In this document: positions 1 to 5,329 of the stretch, one piece after another
Layout: each line of letters starts with the position of its first letter
Numbering within the stretch: the stretch's first letter is position 1
DNA from: an uncultured Rickettsiales bacterium
GTDB lineage: Bacteria > Pseudomonadota > Alphaproteobacteria > Rickettsiales > UBA1997
Length of the DNA stretch: 5,329 nucleotides
Reading direction: 5' to 3'
NCBI GenBank assembly: GCA_937927795.1
Contig: CALBSF010000173.1
Location: 1-5,329, forward strand
Position numbers and translations under genes: made by a program
Notes under the pieces: generated by a model
Seen by the model: only the letters and a program-made list of their open reading frames with translations
Told to the model about the DNA's origin: nothing
The model's database searches: none

Positions 1-69
1 GGTCTGCGTTTTCAACAAAATGGCTTAGACCATTCCTTGCAATTTAATGGATATCAACACTTTGCATAA
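1..69 (+). CDS. thiL: Thiamine-monophosphate kinase, C-terminal end only (partial)
   Basis: Frame 1 is open from the window edge to a TAA at 67-69 and encodes 22 residues ending in GYQHFA. ThiL proteins commonly finish in a Gly-Tyr-(Asp/Gln)-His-Phe motif, and thiL lies directly upstream of pgpA in many gammaproteobacteria (nusB-thiL-pgpA), so motif and context agree. ThiL is a cytosolic kinase that phosphorylates thiamine monophosphate to thiamine diphosphate with ATP. None of its catalytic residues are in the window. The end of the gene overlaps the proposed pgpA start by 23 bases, which suggests co-transcription. The identification rests on a very short tail plus its neighbour, so it is probable rather than certain. 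Confidence 0.6.
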   Translation, partial: GLRFQQNGLDHSLQFNGYQHFA

Positions 70-553
70 GCCCCCTATCCTCTTTCGTCAGATGTCTTGG
101 TATGACCGTTTCATCGTGTTTTGCGGTGTAGGGTTTGGCTCAGGGCTAGCACCCAAAGCACCAGGAACGTTTGGTTCTGCATTCGCACTGCTGTTCGTCC
201 CGATTTGGCTTGCAATTGGCTTATCGAACACCATTATTGCCATCATCCTCATGTCTCTGATTGGCATTTATATCTGTGGGCATACTGCCAAAGTGATGGG
301 CGTACATGATGATGGGCGTATTGTATGGGATGAGTTTGCTGGCCAGTCCATCACCTTTTTGCCTGTCCTGTATTTAGGGCAAATGAATTGGCTCTGGCTG
401 CTGCTAGGTTTTATTTTATTTCGTATTTTTGACATTAAAAAGCCTTTATTTATAGGCTGGTGCGATAGAAATTTAAAAAATGGATTTGGCGTGATGTTTG
501 ATGATTTTTTATGCGGTGTCATTGTTGCAATTATTGGATTTATTATATTTTAA
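47..553 (+). CDS. pgpA: Phosphatidylglycerophosphatase A
   Basis: PgpA is an inner-membrane phosphatase that dephosphorylates phosphatidylglycerol phosphate to phosphatidylglycerol. Family blocks occur in order: GSGLAPKAPGTFGS (residues 31-44), GVHDDGRIVWDEFAGQ (85-100, with the acidic WDE group), FRIFDIKKP (125-133) and GFGVMFDDFLCGV (146-158). Hydrophobic segments lie near 48-75, 102-126 and 152-168. The 168-residue length is normal for the family. The ATG at 47 is preferred because residues 8-16 (HKPPILFRQ) resemble the N-terminus of Acinetobacter-type PgpA as I remember it; ATG at 92 (MSWYDRF) is the alternative. It overlaps thiL by 23 bases. Codons 1-120 are about 47% G+C, while codons 122 to the stop are about 26%, although the homology continues in frame without a break. 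The tail has KKPLFIGW where E. coli PgpA has WKPWPIRW. The product is functionally complete on paper, but the gene may be a mosaic. Confidence 0.9.
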   Translation: MDINTLHKPPILFRQMSWYDRFIVFCGVGFGSGLAPKAPGTFGSAFALLFVPIWLAIGLSNTIIAIILMSLIGIYICGHTAKVMGVHDDGRIVWDEFAGQSITFLPVLYLGQMNWLWLLLGFILFRIFDIKKPLFIGWCDRNLKNGFGVMFDDFLCGVIVAIIGFIIF

Positions 554-581
554 ATAATCGATGTTTGTTGCAAAGAAAAAT

Positions 582-626
582 AACTTAAGCTAAAAACTGT
601 TGATATAAATTTAGCTTCAAGTTTTT
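582..626 (+). terminator. Terminator-like hairpin between pgpA and the pilin block
   Basis: Bases 582-594 pair with 610-623 to form a 13-base-pair stem with a single unpaired C at 618. The central part is AAGCTAAA against TTTAGCTT. The loop is about 15 bases (595-609). The right arm runs into five T residues (622-626), as in a rho-independent terminator. The minus strand is also T-rich beyond the other arm (571-580), so it could act in both directions. It lies 28 bases after the pgpA stop, which fits termination of thiL-pgpA, but its last base is only 10 bases before the first pilin start. Weak points are the AT-rich stem, the wide loop and the short T run, part of which lies in the stem. Confidence 0.5.
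601..609 (+). promoter_or_regulatory. Candidate extended -10 promoter for the pilin operon
   Basis: The sequence TGATATAAA at 601-609 fits an extended -10 element (TGn followed by TATAAA, 5 of 6 to TATAAT). No convincing -35 box lies 16-18 bases upstream. Transcription would start near 616, giving a leader of about 20 bases before the ATG at 637. The element sits in the loop of the hairpin at 582-626, so promoter and terminator readings compete for the same bases. In DNA this AT-rich such a match can arise by chance. Confidence 0.3.
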
Positions 627-636
627 AAAAATAAAA

Positions 637-1680
637 ATGTCAAAGAAACCTCCTTCAAAATTAAGAGCCTTTTCTTTAATTGAACTTTCGATTGTAATTT
701 TAATCGTTTCAATTTTACTTACCGGATCACTTTCTTTTGCGATAAATAATGCCACCAAAGATAAAATCAAAATCACTCAAGATCGCATTCAAGAAATTTA
801 TAAAGCGATGGGAATTTATTTGGCTAAAAATGGTAAATTACCCTGCCCAGCTCCTATAAATGTGGATAAATCAACATCGACTTATGGAACTGCTGCTGCA
901 ACCTGCACTGCAAGCGGCTCTGGATATTGGAGGAGTAACACCATTACAAATTTATATTATGGCATGATTCCAACTCAAACTCTTAATCTTCCAAGCTCTT
1001 TAGCTGAAGATGGATTTGGCAATAAATTTGCTTATATGACTTTAACTGGATTTACCGATTCAACTAAGTTTGGTTATGGATCAAAATCAGTTGCCACTTC
1101 TACAAATTACGCTGATAATACAAATGCAACAGTTACGATAAACAGCATAACTTCACCCAATAGAATTCAAATAAAAGAAAAGCCAGCTTCTTCAGCTCAA
1201 GTTATAACAACCGATGCCATGTTTGCGATAGTAAGTTATGGTCCTAATAAAAGCGGTGGCTGGAGCGCAACTTCCACAGCTCAAAATACAGTTTCAACTG
1301 ACGCAGATGAAATGGAAAATGATGTTGATAGTCCTGATGCAACTCCAACATTTGATAATGTGCTAATCGCCTCATCGCCAAATAGCGATGTGTTTGATGA
1401 TATAGTTTTTTGGAAAACTCGCGATCAAATGACTTTAGATTTTGATTTATTGAATTTGGTTGCCTGCGACATTGATAAATCTGAAAGTTTGTATGGAACA
1501 ACCGTCAATTGGAATACAACTGCAACCACTACCAATACAAGATATGGTGAAGTTGTTCCATCAGTAACGGCTTGTCCTAGTAGCCCCACTGATTATAGAA
1601 AAGGAGCACTCTATCCCACAAAAAGATGTGGAGCTTTTGGGGTCTGGGAAAATGATATGATCGATCATTGTCTGCAATAA
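637..1680 (+). CDS. Prepilin-like protein 1, six-cysteine tandem family
   Basis: This is a 347-residue exported protein with a type IV prepilin N-terminus. The leader is basic (residues 1-11), the predicted cut is A11/F12 before FSLIELS, and Glu16 is the conserved +5 glutamate. A hydrophobic helix covers about 12-36. Known prepilins are processed by a PilD/TadV-type peptidase and assemble through this helix. The large C-terminal domain has LPCPAP (68-73), AEDGFGNKFAY (123-133), AMFAIVSYGPNKSGGW (194-209), FDDIVFWKTR (253-262) and a final KRCGAFGVW (329-337). Cysteines are at 70, 90, 277, 313, 331 and 345, all matched in the two following genes. ATG 637 is the first possible start, because an in-frame TGA lies at 601-603; no Shine-Dalgarno sequence is evident. 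It could be a minor pilin, a type II secretion pseudopilin or a surface adhesin; nothing here decides which. Confidence 0.85.
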   Translation: MSKKPPSKLRAFSLIELSIVILIVSILLTGSLSFAINNATKDKIKITQDRIQEIYKAMGIYLAKNGKLPCPAPINVDKSTSTYGTAAATCTASGSGYWRSNTITNLYYGMIPTQTLNLPSSLAEDGFGNKFAYMTLTGFTDSTKFGYGSKSVATSTNYADNTNATVTINSITSPNRIQIKEKPASSAQVITTDAMFAIVSYGPNKSGGWSATSTAQNTVSTDADEMENDVDSPDATPTFDNVLIASSPNSDVFDDIVFWKTRDQMTLDFDLLNLVACDIDKSESLYGTTVNWNTTATTTNTRYGEVVPSVTACPSSPTDYRKGALYPTKRCGAFGVWENDMIDHCLQ

Positions 1681-2702
1681 TGAAAAAAAATCAAAACAAA
1701 AAAATCAAAGCCTTTAGTTTAATAGAGTTATCGGTTGTAATTACAATTATCGCCTTGATTAGCGCTGCTGCATTGTCGCTATCTGTAACTGATAGTGGTA
1801 ATGAAAAAGTTAAAATTACTAATCAAAGAATTCAGGATATTTACAAAGCGATGGGCATTCATTTAGCTAAAAAAGGATATCTTCCTTGTCCAGCGCCGAT
1901 AAATAAGGCAAAAACTGACCCCTCTTATGGAATTTCAGGAAACTGCACCACCACGCCGCCAGCCTATGGCTCTGGCTATTGGCAAAGTAATACTTATAGC
2001 AATTTATATTACGGAATGGTGCCAGTACAAACATTAGAACTTCCAAACATAACGGCGGAAGATGGTTTTGGCTCTAAATTGGCTTACGCTGTATTGCAGG
2101 GATTTACAGATCCAGCAAAATTTGGCACTAGCCACTCAACAACAATGACATCTTCTCCAAATATGATTAAAATTATGAGAAGAATTTATACACCAAGCAG
2201 TTCATTTATAATTGAAACAAATACCACTATTAGTAATTATGCCATGTTTGTTATTATAAGCTATGGAGCAAATAAATTTGGCGCTTGGAACGCAGCAACC
2301 ACAACTCAAAATGGCGCATCATCTTTAGATGTAGAAACCTGGAATTATGTTACAGGAAATATCGACACGTCAACAGCGGGAAAAGCTGATTTTTACACAG
2401 ATAACGGCTCTAATTTCCCTTTTATAATTGGATATAATAAAAGCGGTTTTGATGATATATTATTTTATAAAACCAGAACTGAGATGGTGTCAGATTTTAA
2501 ACTTTATAATTTACTTCCATGTTCAGCAACCCTCACTCAAGGGTCATATACTTGGACTGGTAGCGACAATATAAAATATGGTGAATTAGTTGAATCCTCA
2601 ACTCAATGCTCTCCTGGACTTCGTAACGGCGTATATGCGCCAGTTAAAAGATGTGGAGCATTTGGAGATTGGGAAGATTATTTAGTAAAGGATTGCAGCT
2701 AA
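1680..2702 (+). CDS. Prepilin-like protein 2, six-cysteine tandem family
   Basis: Paralog of the preceding gene, 340 residues from ATG 1680. That ATG shares its A with the upstream TAA stop (TAATG), which points to translational coupling. A TTG at 1668 would add only four residues and is less likely. The leader MKKNQNKKIKA ends at A11, followed by FSLIELS with Glu16 at +5 and a helix to about 37. Leader length and first cysteine (70) match protein 1 exactly. Cysteines are at 70, 89, 281, 310, 325 and 339. Shared blocks are LPCPAP (68-73), NLYYGMVP (108-115), AEDGFGSKLAY (126-136), AMFVIISYGANKFGAW (188-203), FDDILFYKTR (257-266) and KRCGAFGDW (323-331). The middle of the domain (about 150-180 and 205-255) is divergent, as expected for exposed loops. 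The role is probably the same as its neighbours, a large minor pilin or pseudopilin subunit. Confidence 0.85.
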   Translation: MKKNQNKKIKAFSLIELSVVITIIALISAAALSLSVTDSGNEKVKITNQRIQDIYKAMGIHLAKKGYLPCPAPINKAKTDPSYGISGNCTTTPPAYGSGYWQSNTYSNLYYGMVPVQTLELPNITAEDGFGSKLAYAVLQGFTDPAKFGTSHSTTMTSSPNMIKIMRRIYTPSSSFIIETNTTISNYAMFVIISYGANKFGAWNAATTTQNGASSLDVETWNYVTGNIDTSTAGKADFYTDNGSNFPFIIGYNKSGFDDILFYKTRTEMVSDFKLYNLLPCSATLTQGSYTWTGSDNIKYGELVESSTQCSPGLRNGVYAPVKRCGAFGDWEDYLVKDCS

Positions 2703-2705
2703 ATT

Positions 2706-3893
2706 ATGAAAATAAAAAAAGCTTTCTCGCTTATAGAATTATCAATTGTTTTAGTAATAATAGCCATTCTAATTAGCGCCTCCATGCCAGTTGCAACTAG
2801 CGTAATTAATAATTATAAAAACAGAATCACAAAAGAAAGAATTCAAGCTATTTATCAAGCACTTGGAAATTTCACCGTCTCTTATCAAAGACTTCCCTGC
2901 CCCGCATCAATTACTTTAACAAAAAGTGATGCCAATTATGGAATGGAAATTGATTGCGGAACTCTGCCTTATTATTCTGGGCAATCTAATCCGATACCAG
3001 CTCCAAACTCAGGAGTGTGGCAAAATACTTGGAGCCCCAATCTTATTTATGGAATGATTCCAGTTGCTGCCCTTGGGCTTTCTAAAGATATGGCTGAAGA
3101 TGGCTTTGGCAATAAATTAGCATATTCTGTTATTAGAGGATTTACTAATTTATCAACATTTGGTGGCAATGATCCATCAACTTACGCCTATAACAGCTAC
3201 ACTAACAGCACTTACAATTCAACAAATTGCGATAGAATAAAAATTCACGAAAGAATTGGCTCTACAGTCAGGGAAATTACTATGAAAGATCCAGCTGCAA
3301 CGAATGGGGGAACCTCTTGTCCTTCAACCACTTTAAATGAACAAGCAATGTTTGTAATAATTAGCCACGGAGCTAATCAATATGGAGCATTTCCAGCTAA
3401 TTTAACCTCACAAAATATCGTCTCTTTTTCTTCATCTGGCTTTCCAGCATCAAATTCTGATGAGGGCTGGAATATGTTAAGAATAGATAATATGGGCTCA
3501 AGCTATACTGGTCCAAATGGATATTTTTATAATTACGGAACGGTTGGCGCCGAAAACTGGTATCCATTCGTTGCAAATTCCTCACAAGATGGCTTTGATG
3601 ATATAGTTTTTTATAAAACCAGAAATCAATTTGTTAGTGATTTTGGCTTAAGTAATTTATTAAGTTGCGATTATCAAGGAACTCAAACTATTACTTACGG
3701 CTCATCTTATAGTTTTGCTTGGAACGAACTTGGAACGCCTTCTTGGACAGCCACAAAATATAAAGAAACTAAACCTTCAACCGGTGCACAAGATTGCCCC
3801 ACCAACTACAGAAAAGGCACAACTCAGCCTAGAAAAAGATGTGGTAATTTTGGAATCTGGCAAAATAATATTGCCGATCCTTGTAAGTCTTAA
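2706..3893 (+). CDS. Prepilin-like protein 3, larger family member with two extra cysteines
   Basis: Third paralog, 395 residues, starting three bases after the previous stop. AAAGGA at 2687-2692 is a possible but distant Shine-Dalgarno (13 bases before the ATG), so coupling to gene 2 is likely. The leader is only six residues (MKIKKA), then FSLIELS with Glu11 at +5 and a helix to about 30. The six family cysteines are at 65, 84, 321, 364, 379 and 393. Two more, at 175 and 205, flank an insertion found in neither neighbour and could form an extra disulfide. Family blocks recur: LPCPAS (63-68), AEDGFGNKLAY (130-140), AMFVIISHGANQYGAF (214-229), FDDIVFYKTR (298-307) and KRCGNFGIW (377-385). It is rich in Ser, Thr, Asn, Tyr and Gly, as surface proteins often are. 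No good terminator follows it. Confidence 0.85.
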   Translation: MKIKKAFSLIELSIVLVIIAILISASMPVATSVINNYKNRITKERIQAIYQALGNFTVSYQRLPCPASITLTKSDANYGMEIDCGTLPYYSGQSNPIPAPNSGVWQNTWSPNLIYGMIPVAALGLSKDMAEDGFGNKLAYSVIRGFTNLSTFGGNDPSTYAYNSYTNSTYNSTNCDRIKIHERIGSTVREITMKDPAATNGGTSCPSTTLNEQAMFVIISHGANQYGAFPANLTSQNIVSFSSSGFPASNSDEGWNMLRIDNMGSSYTGPNGYFYNYGTVGAENWYPFVANSSQDGFDDIVFYKTRNQFVSDFGLSNLLSCDYQGTQTITYGSSYSFAWNELGTPSWTATKYKETKPSTGAQDCPTNYRKGTTQPRKRCGNFGIWQNNIADPCKS

Positions 3894-3917
3894 ATGATTA
3901 GATTGAATTAACCATAA

Positions 3918-3946
3918 TTGACTTTTTATAAAACTCAGATTAAAAT
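3918..3946 (+). promoter_or_regulatory. nuoH: Sigma70-type promoter for nuoH
   Basis: TTGACT (3918-3923) and TAAAAT (3941-3946) each match the -35 and -10 consensus at 5 of 6 positions and are separated by exactly 17 bases. The element lies in the only sizeable gap between the pilin block and nuoH, and transcription would begin about 30 bases before the nuoH ATG. An imperfect inverted repeat, GATTGAATT (3901-3909) against AATTCCAATC (3944-3953), brackets it. That could be an operator but may be chance in AT-rich sequence. Confidence 0.6.
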
Positions 3947-3984
3947 TCCAATCATAACCTTCGCTTCAAAAGAAAGCTATTTTC

Positions 3985-4992
3985 ATGGAACAAATATTAT
4001 CTCAACTCACTGAATTATTTTTAAATAAAATTTTACCAATCTCTGGTTATATTTTATTGATAACGCTGCCATTGCTTGGTGCTGTAGCTTACTTAACTTT
4101 GATGGAAAGAAAAGTAATCGCCGCAATGCAACTTAGAAAAGGTCCAAATGTGGTTGGTCCTTTTGGCTTGTTACAGCCATTAGCCGATGGCTTAAAATTG
4201 ATGTTAAAAGAAGTTATAATTCCTGATCATTCAAATAAAGTTTTGTTCTTTTTAGCCCCAATCATTACTTTCGTTTTAGCCTTAATTGGCTGGGCTGTAA
4301 TACCATTTTCTGATAAAATGGTTTTGGCAAATATCAATGTAGGAGTTACTTATATTTTAGCTTCTTCATCTCTTGGAGTCTACGGCATCATAATCGCTGG
4401 CTGGGCAAGTAATTCAAAATATGCTTTTTTAGGCGCCATTAGATCATCCGCACAAATGATTTCTTACGAGGTTTCAATTGGTCTAATCATTATTTCAGTA
4501 GTTCTATTAACCGGCTCATTAAATCTTTCTGAAATTGTTTTGGCACAAAAAAATCATTGGTTTATTTTACCTTGTTTTCCAATGTTTATTTTATTTTTTA
4601 TTTCTGCCTTAGCCGAAACCAACCGCCATCCTTTTGACTTGCCCGAAGCAGAAGCAGAGCTAGTTGCTGGATATAACGTTGAATATAGCTCAATGCCATT
4701 TTCAATGTTTTTTTTAGGCGAATATGCGAATATGATTTTAATTTGCGCAAGCGCTACAATATTGTTTTTAGGCGGCTGGCTTCCTCCATTTGACATCGCA
4801 ATTTTTAATATAATTCCAGGATTAATTTGGTTTTTACTTAAAATACTTATTTTGCTTTTTTGTTTTATCTGGGTTAGAGCTACTCTGCCAAGATATCGTT
4901 ACGATCAATTAATGAGACTTGGTTGGAAAGTTTTCCTACCATTTTCTTTAGCTTGGGTTGTGCTAACCGCAGCTTTCGTAGTATATTTTTAA
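3985..4992 (+). CDS. nuoH: NADH-quinone oxidoreductase subunit H (complex I)
   Basis: NuoH (ND1) is the membrane subunit that forms much of the quinone chamber and couples it to the proton-pumping arm of complex I. At 335 residues it has normal length, and it is hydrophobic throughout, with roughly eight membrane segments. Signatures are ERKVIAAMQLRKGPNVVGPF (41-60) continuing to GLLQPLADGLKL, ALAETNRHPFDLPEAEAEL (208-226) followed by VAGYNVEYSSMPF, and RATLPRYRYDQLMRLGWK (298-315). The conserved acidic loop Glu-221/223/225 is intact. AGAAAG at 3971-3976, eight bases before the ATG, is a weak ribosome binding site. nuoI follows after 12 bases, the usual order. The sequence reads as alphaproteobacterial. 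nuoG, which often precedes nuoH, is not here; the pilin block is in its place. Confidence 0.97.
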   Translation: MEQILSQLTELFLNKILPISGYILLITLPLLGAVAYLTLMERKVIAAMQLRKGPNVVGPFGLLQPLADGLKLMLKEVIIPDHSNKVLFFLAPIITFVLALIGWAVIPFSDKMVLANINVGVTYILASSSLGVYGIIIAGWASNSKYAFLGAIRSSAQMISYEVSIGLIIISVVLLTGSLNLSEIVLAQKNHWFILPCFPMFILFFISALAETNRHPFDLPEAEAELVAGYNVEYSSMPFSMFFLGEYANMILICASATILFLGGWLPPFDIAIFNIIPGLIWFLLKILILLFCFIWVRATLPRYRYDQLMRLGWKVFLPFSLAWVVLTAAFVVYF

Positions 4993-5004
4993 GATAGTTA
5001 AAAA

Positions 5005-5329
5005 ATGAAATTTTTCAAAATCGCTAAAGCTTTTATATTAAAGGAAATTTTTTATGGTCATTTTCTAACCTTAAAATATTTTTTTAAACCAAAAGTAACC
5101 ATAAATTATCCTTATGAAAAAGGCCCAATCAGCCCAAGGTTTCGTGGCGAACATGCTTTGAGAAGATATCCAAACGGCGAAGAAAGATGTATTGCTTGTA
5201 AATTATGCGAAGCGGTGTGTCCGGCAGGTGCAATTACAATTGAAGCTGAAGAAAGAGTTGATGGAAGTCGAAGAACAACAAAATATGATATTGATATGCT
5301 AAAATGCATTTATTGCGGATTATGTCAAG
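5005..5329 (+). CDS. nuoI: NADH-quinone oxidoreductase subunit I, 5' part (partial)
   Basis: NuoI is the ferredoxin-like subunit of the complex I peripheral arm that carries the two [4Fe-4S] clusters N6a and N6b, passing electrons toward the quinone site. The first 108 codons are present and the gene runs off the window; the family is usually about 160 residues. FRGEHALRRYPNGEERCIAC begins at residue 46. The first cluster motif is C62-x2-C65-x2-C68-x3-C72-P. The second begins C101-x2-C104-x2-C107, and its fourth cysteine lies beyond the edge. GSRRTTKYDIDMLKCIYCG (87-105) is typical of alphaproteobacterial and mitochondrial homologues. ATG 5005 lies 12 bases after nuoH and gives the expected N-terminal amphipathic stretch; no Shine-Dalgarno sequence is visible. 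Co-transcription with nuoH is likely. Confidence 0.97.
   Translation, partial: MKFFKIAKAFILKEIFYGHFLTLKYFFKPKVTINYPYEKGPISPRFRGEHALRRYPNGEERCIACKLCEAVCPAGAITIEAEERVDGSRRTTKYDIDMLKCIYCGLCQ

Noticed and set aside
283..325. Short direct repeat TGATGGGCGTA in pgpA
   Set aside because: It falls in the conserved MGVHDDGRIVWDE coding block and reflects similar codons, not a mobile or regulatory repeat.
268..522. Minus-strand open frames opposite pgpA, the pilin genes, nuoH and nuoI (for example 268-522, 1244-1501, 4554-4796, 5112-5309)
   Set aside because: They lie opposite strongly conserved coding sequence, have no recognisable domains and are explained by the codon pattern of the real genes.
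1657..1668. Perfect 12-base palindrome ATGATCGATCAT just before the end of pilin gene 1
   Set aside because: It is wholly coding, and about one perfect 12-base palindrome is expected by chance in a window of this size. No second copy was seen.
1668..1679. TTG start giving a four-residue longer pilin protein 2
   Set aside because: The ATG at 1680 forms a TAATG coupling junction and gives a leader of the same length as protein 1; the TTG extension has no support.
637..3893. Pilin paralogs as a recombining cassette array or shufflon
   Set aside because: The copies are complete genes, each with its own start, and have diverged substantially. I see no inverted repeats at their boundaries and no recombinase.
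3906..3927. Small hairpin AATTA/TAATT followed by five T residues, as a terminator after pilin gene 3
   Set aside because: The stem is five A-T pairs only, far too weak, and the T run overlaps the better-supported nuoH promoter.

Overview
The window appears to join two kinds of DNA. Positions 1 to about 410 (about 47% G+C by hand count) carry the end of thiL and most of pgpA. These proteins read as gammaproteobacterial, and to me most like Acinetobacter/Moraxellaceae. From about 410 onward the DNA is AT-rich: about 26% G+C in the last part of pgpA and roughly one third in the genes beyond. It ends in nuoH and nuoI, whose sequences read as alphaproteobacterial; the low G+C would fit a Rickettsiales- or Holosporales-like host-associated lineage. 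These assignments come from remembered family patterns, not a database search.

Layout, all on the + strand: thiL 3' end (1-69), overlapped by pgpA (47-553); a short AT-rich gap (554-636) with a terminator-like hairpin and a candidate extended -10 element; three tandem paralogous genes for prepilin-like proteins (637-1680, 1680-2702, 2706-3893), packed as one operon; a 91-base gap with a good sigma70-type promoter (3918-3946); nuoH (3985-4992); and the first two thirds of nuoI (5005 to the window edge).

The three prepilin-like proteins (347, 340 and 395 residues) are the least ordinary part. Each has a short basic leader, a class III cleavage site with alanine instead of glycine at -1, the FSLIELS start of the pilin helix, and a large exported domain. 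That domain has six cysteines at equivalent places and a shared C-terminal motif, KRCGxFGxW followed by seven residues and a cysteine. They look like a co-expressed set of large minor pilins or pseudopilins. No assembly ATPase, platform protein, secretin or prepilin peptidase is present, so the machine they belong to is unknown.

NuoH and NuoI are the quinone-site membrane subunit and the two-cluster ferredoxin-like subunit of respiratory complex I and are ordinary in themselves. Their position directly behind the pilin block, where nuoG would often be, is not. The main caution is that the pgpA region may be a recombination or assembly junction rather than native synteny.
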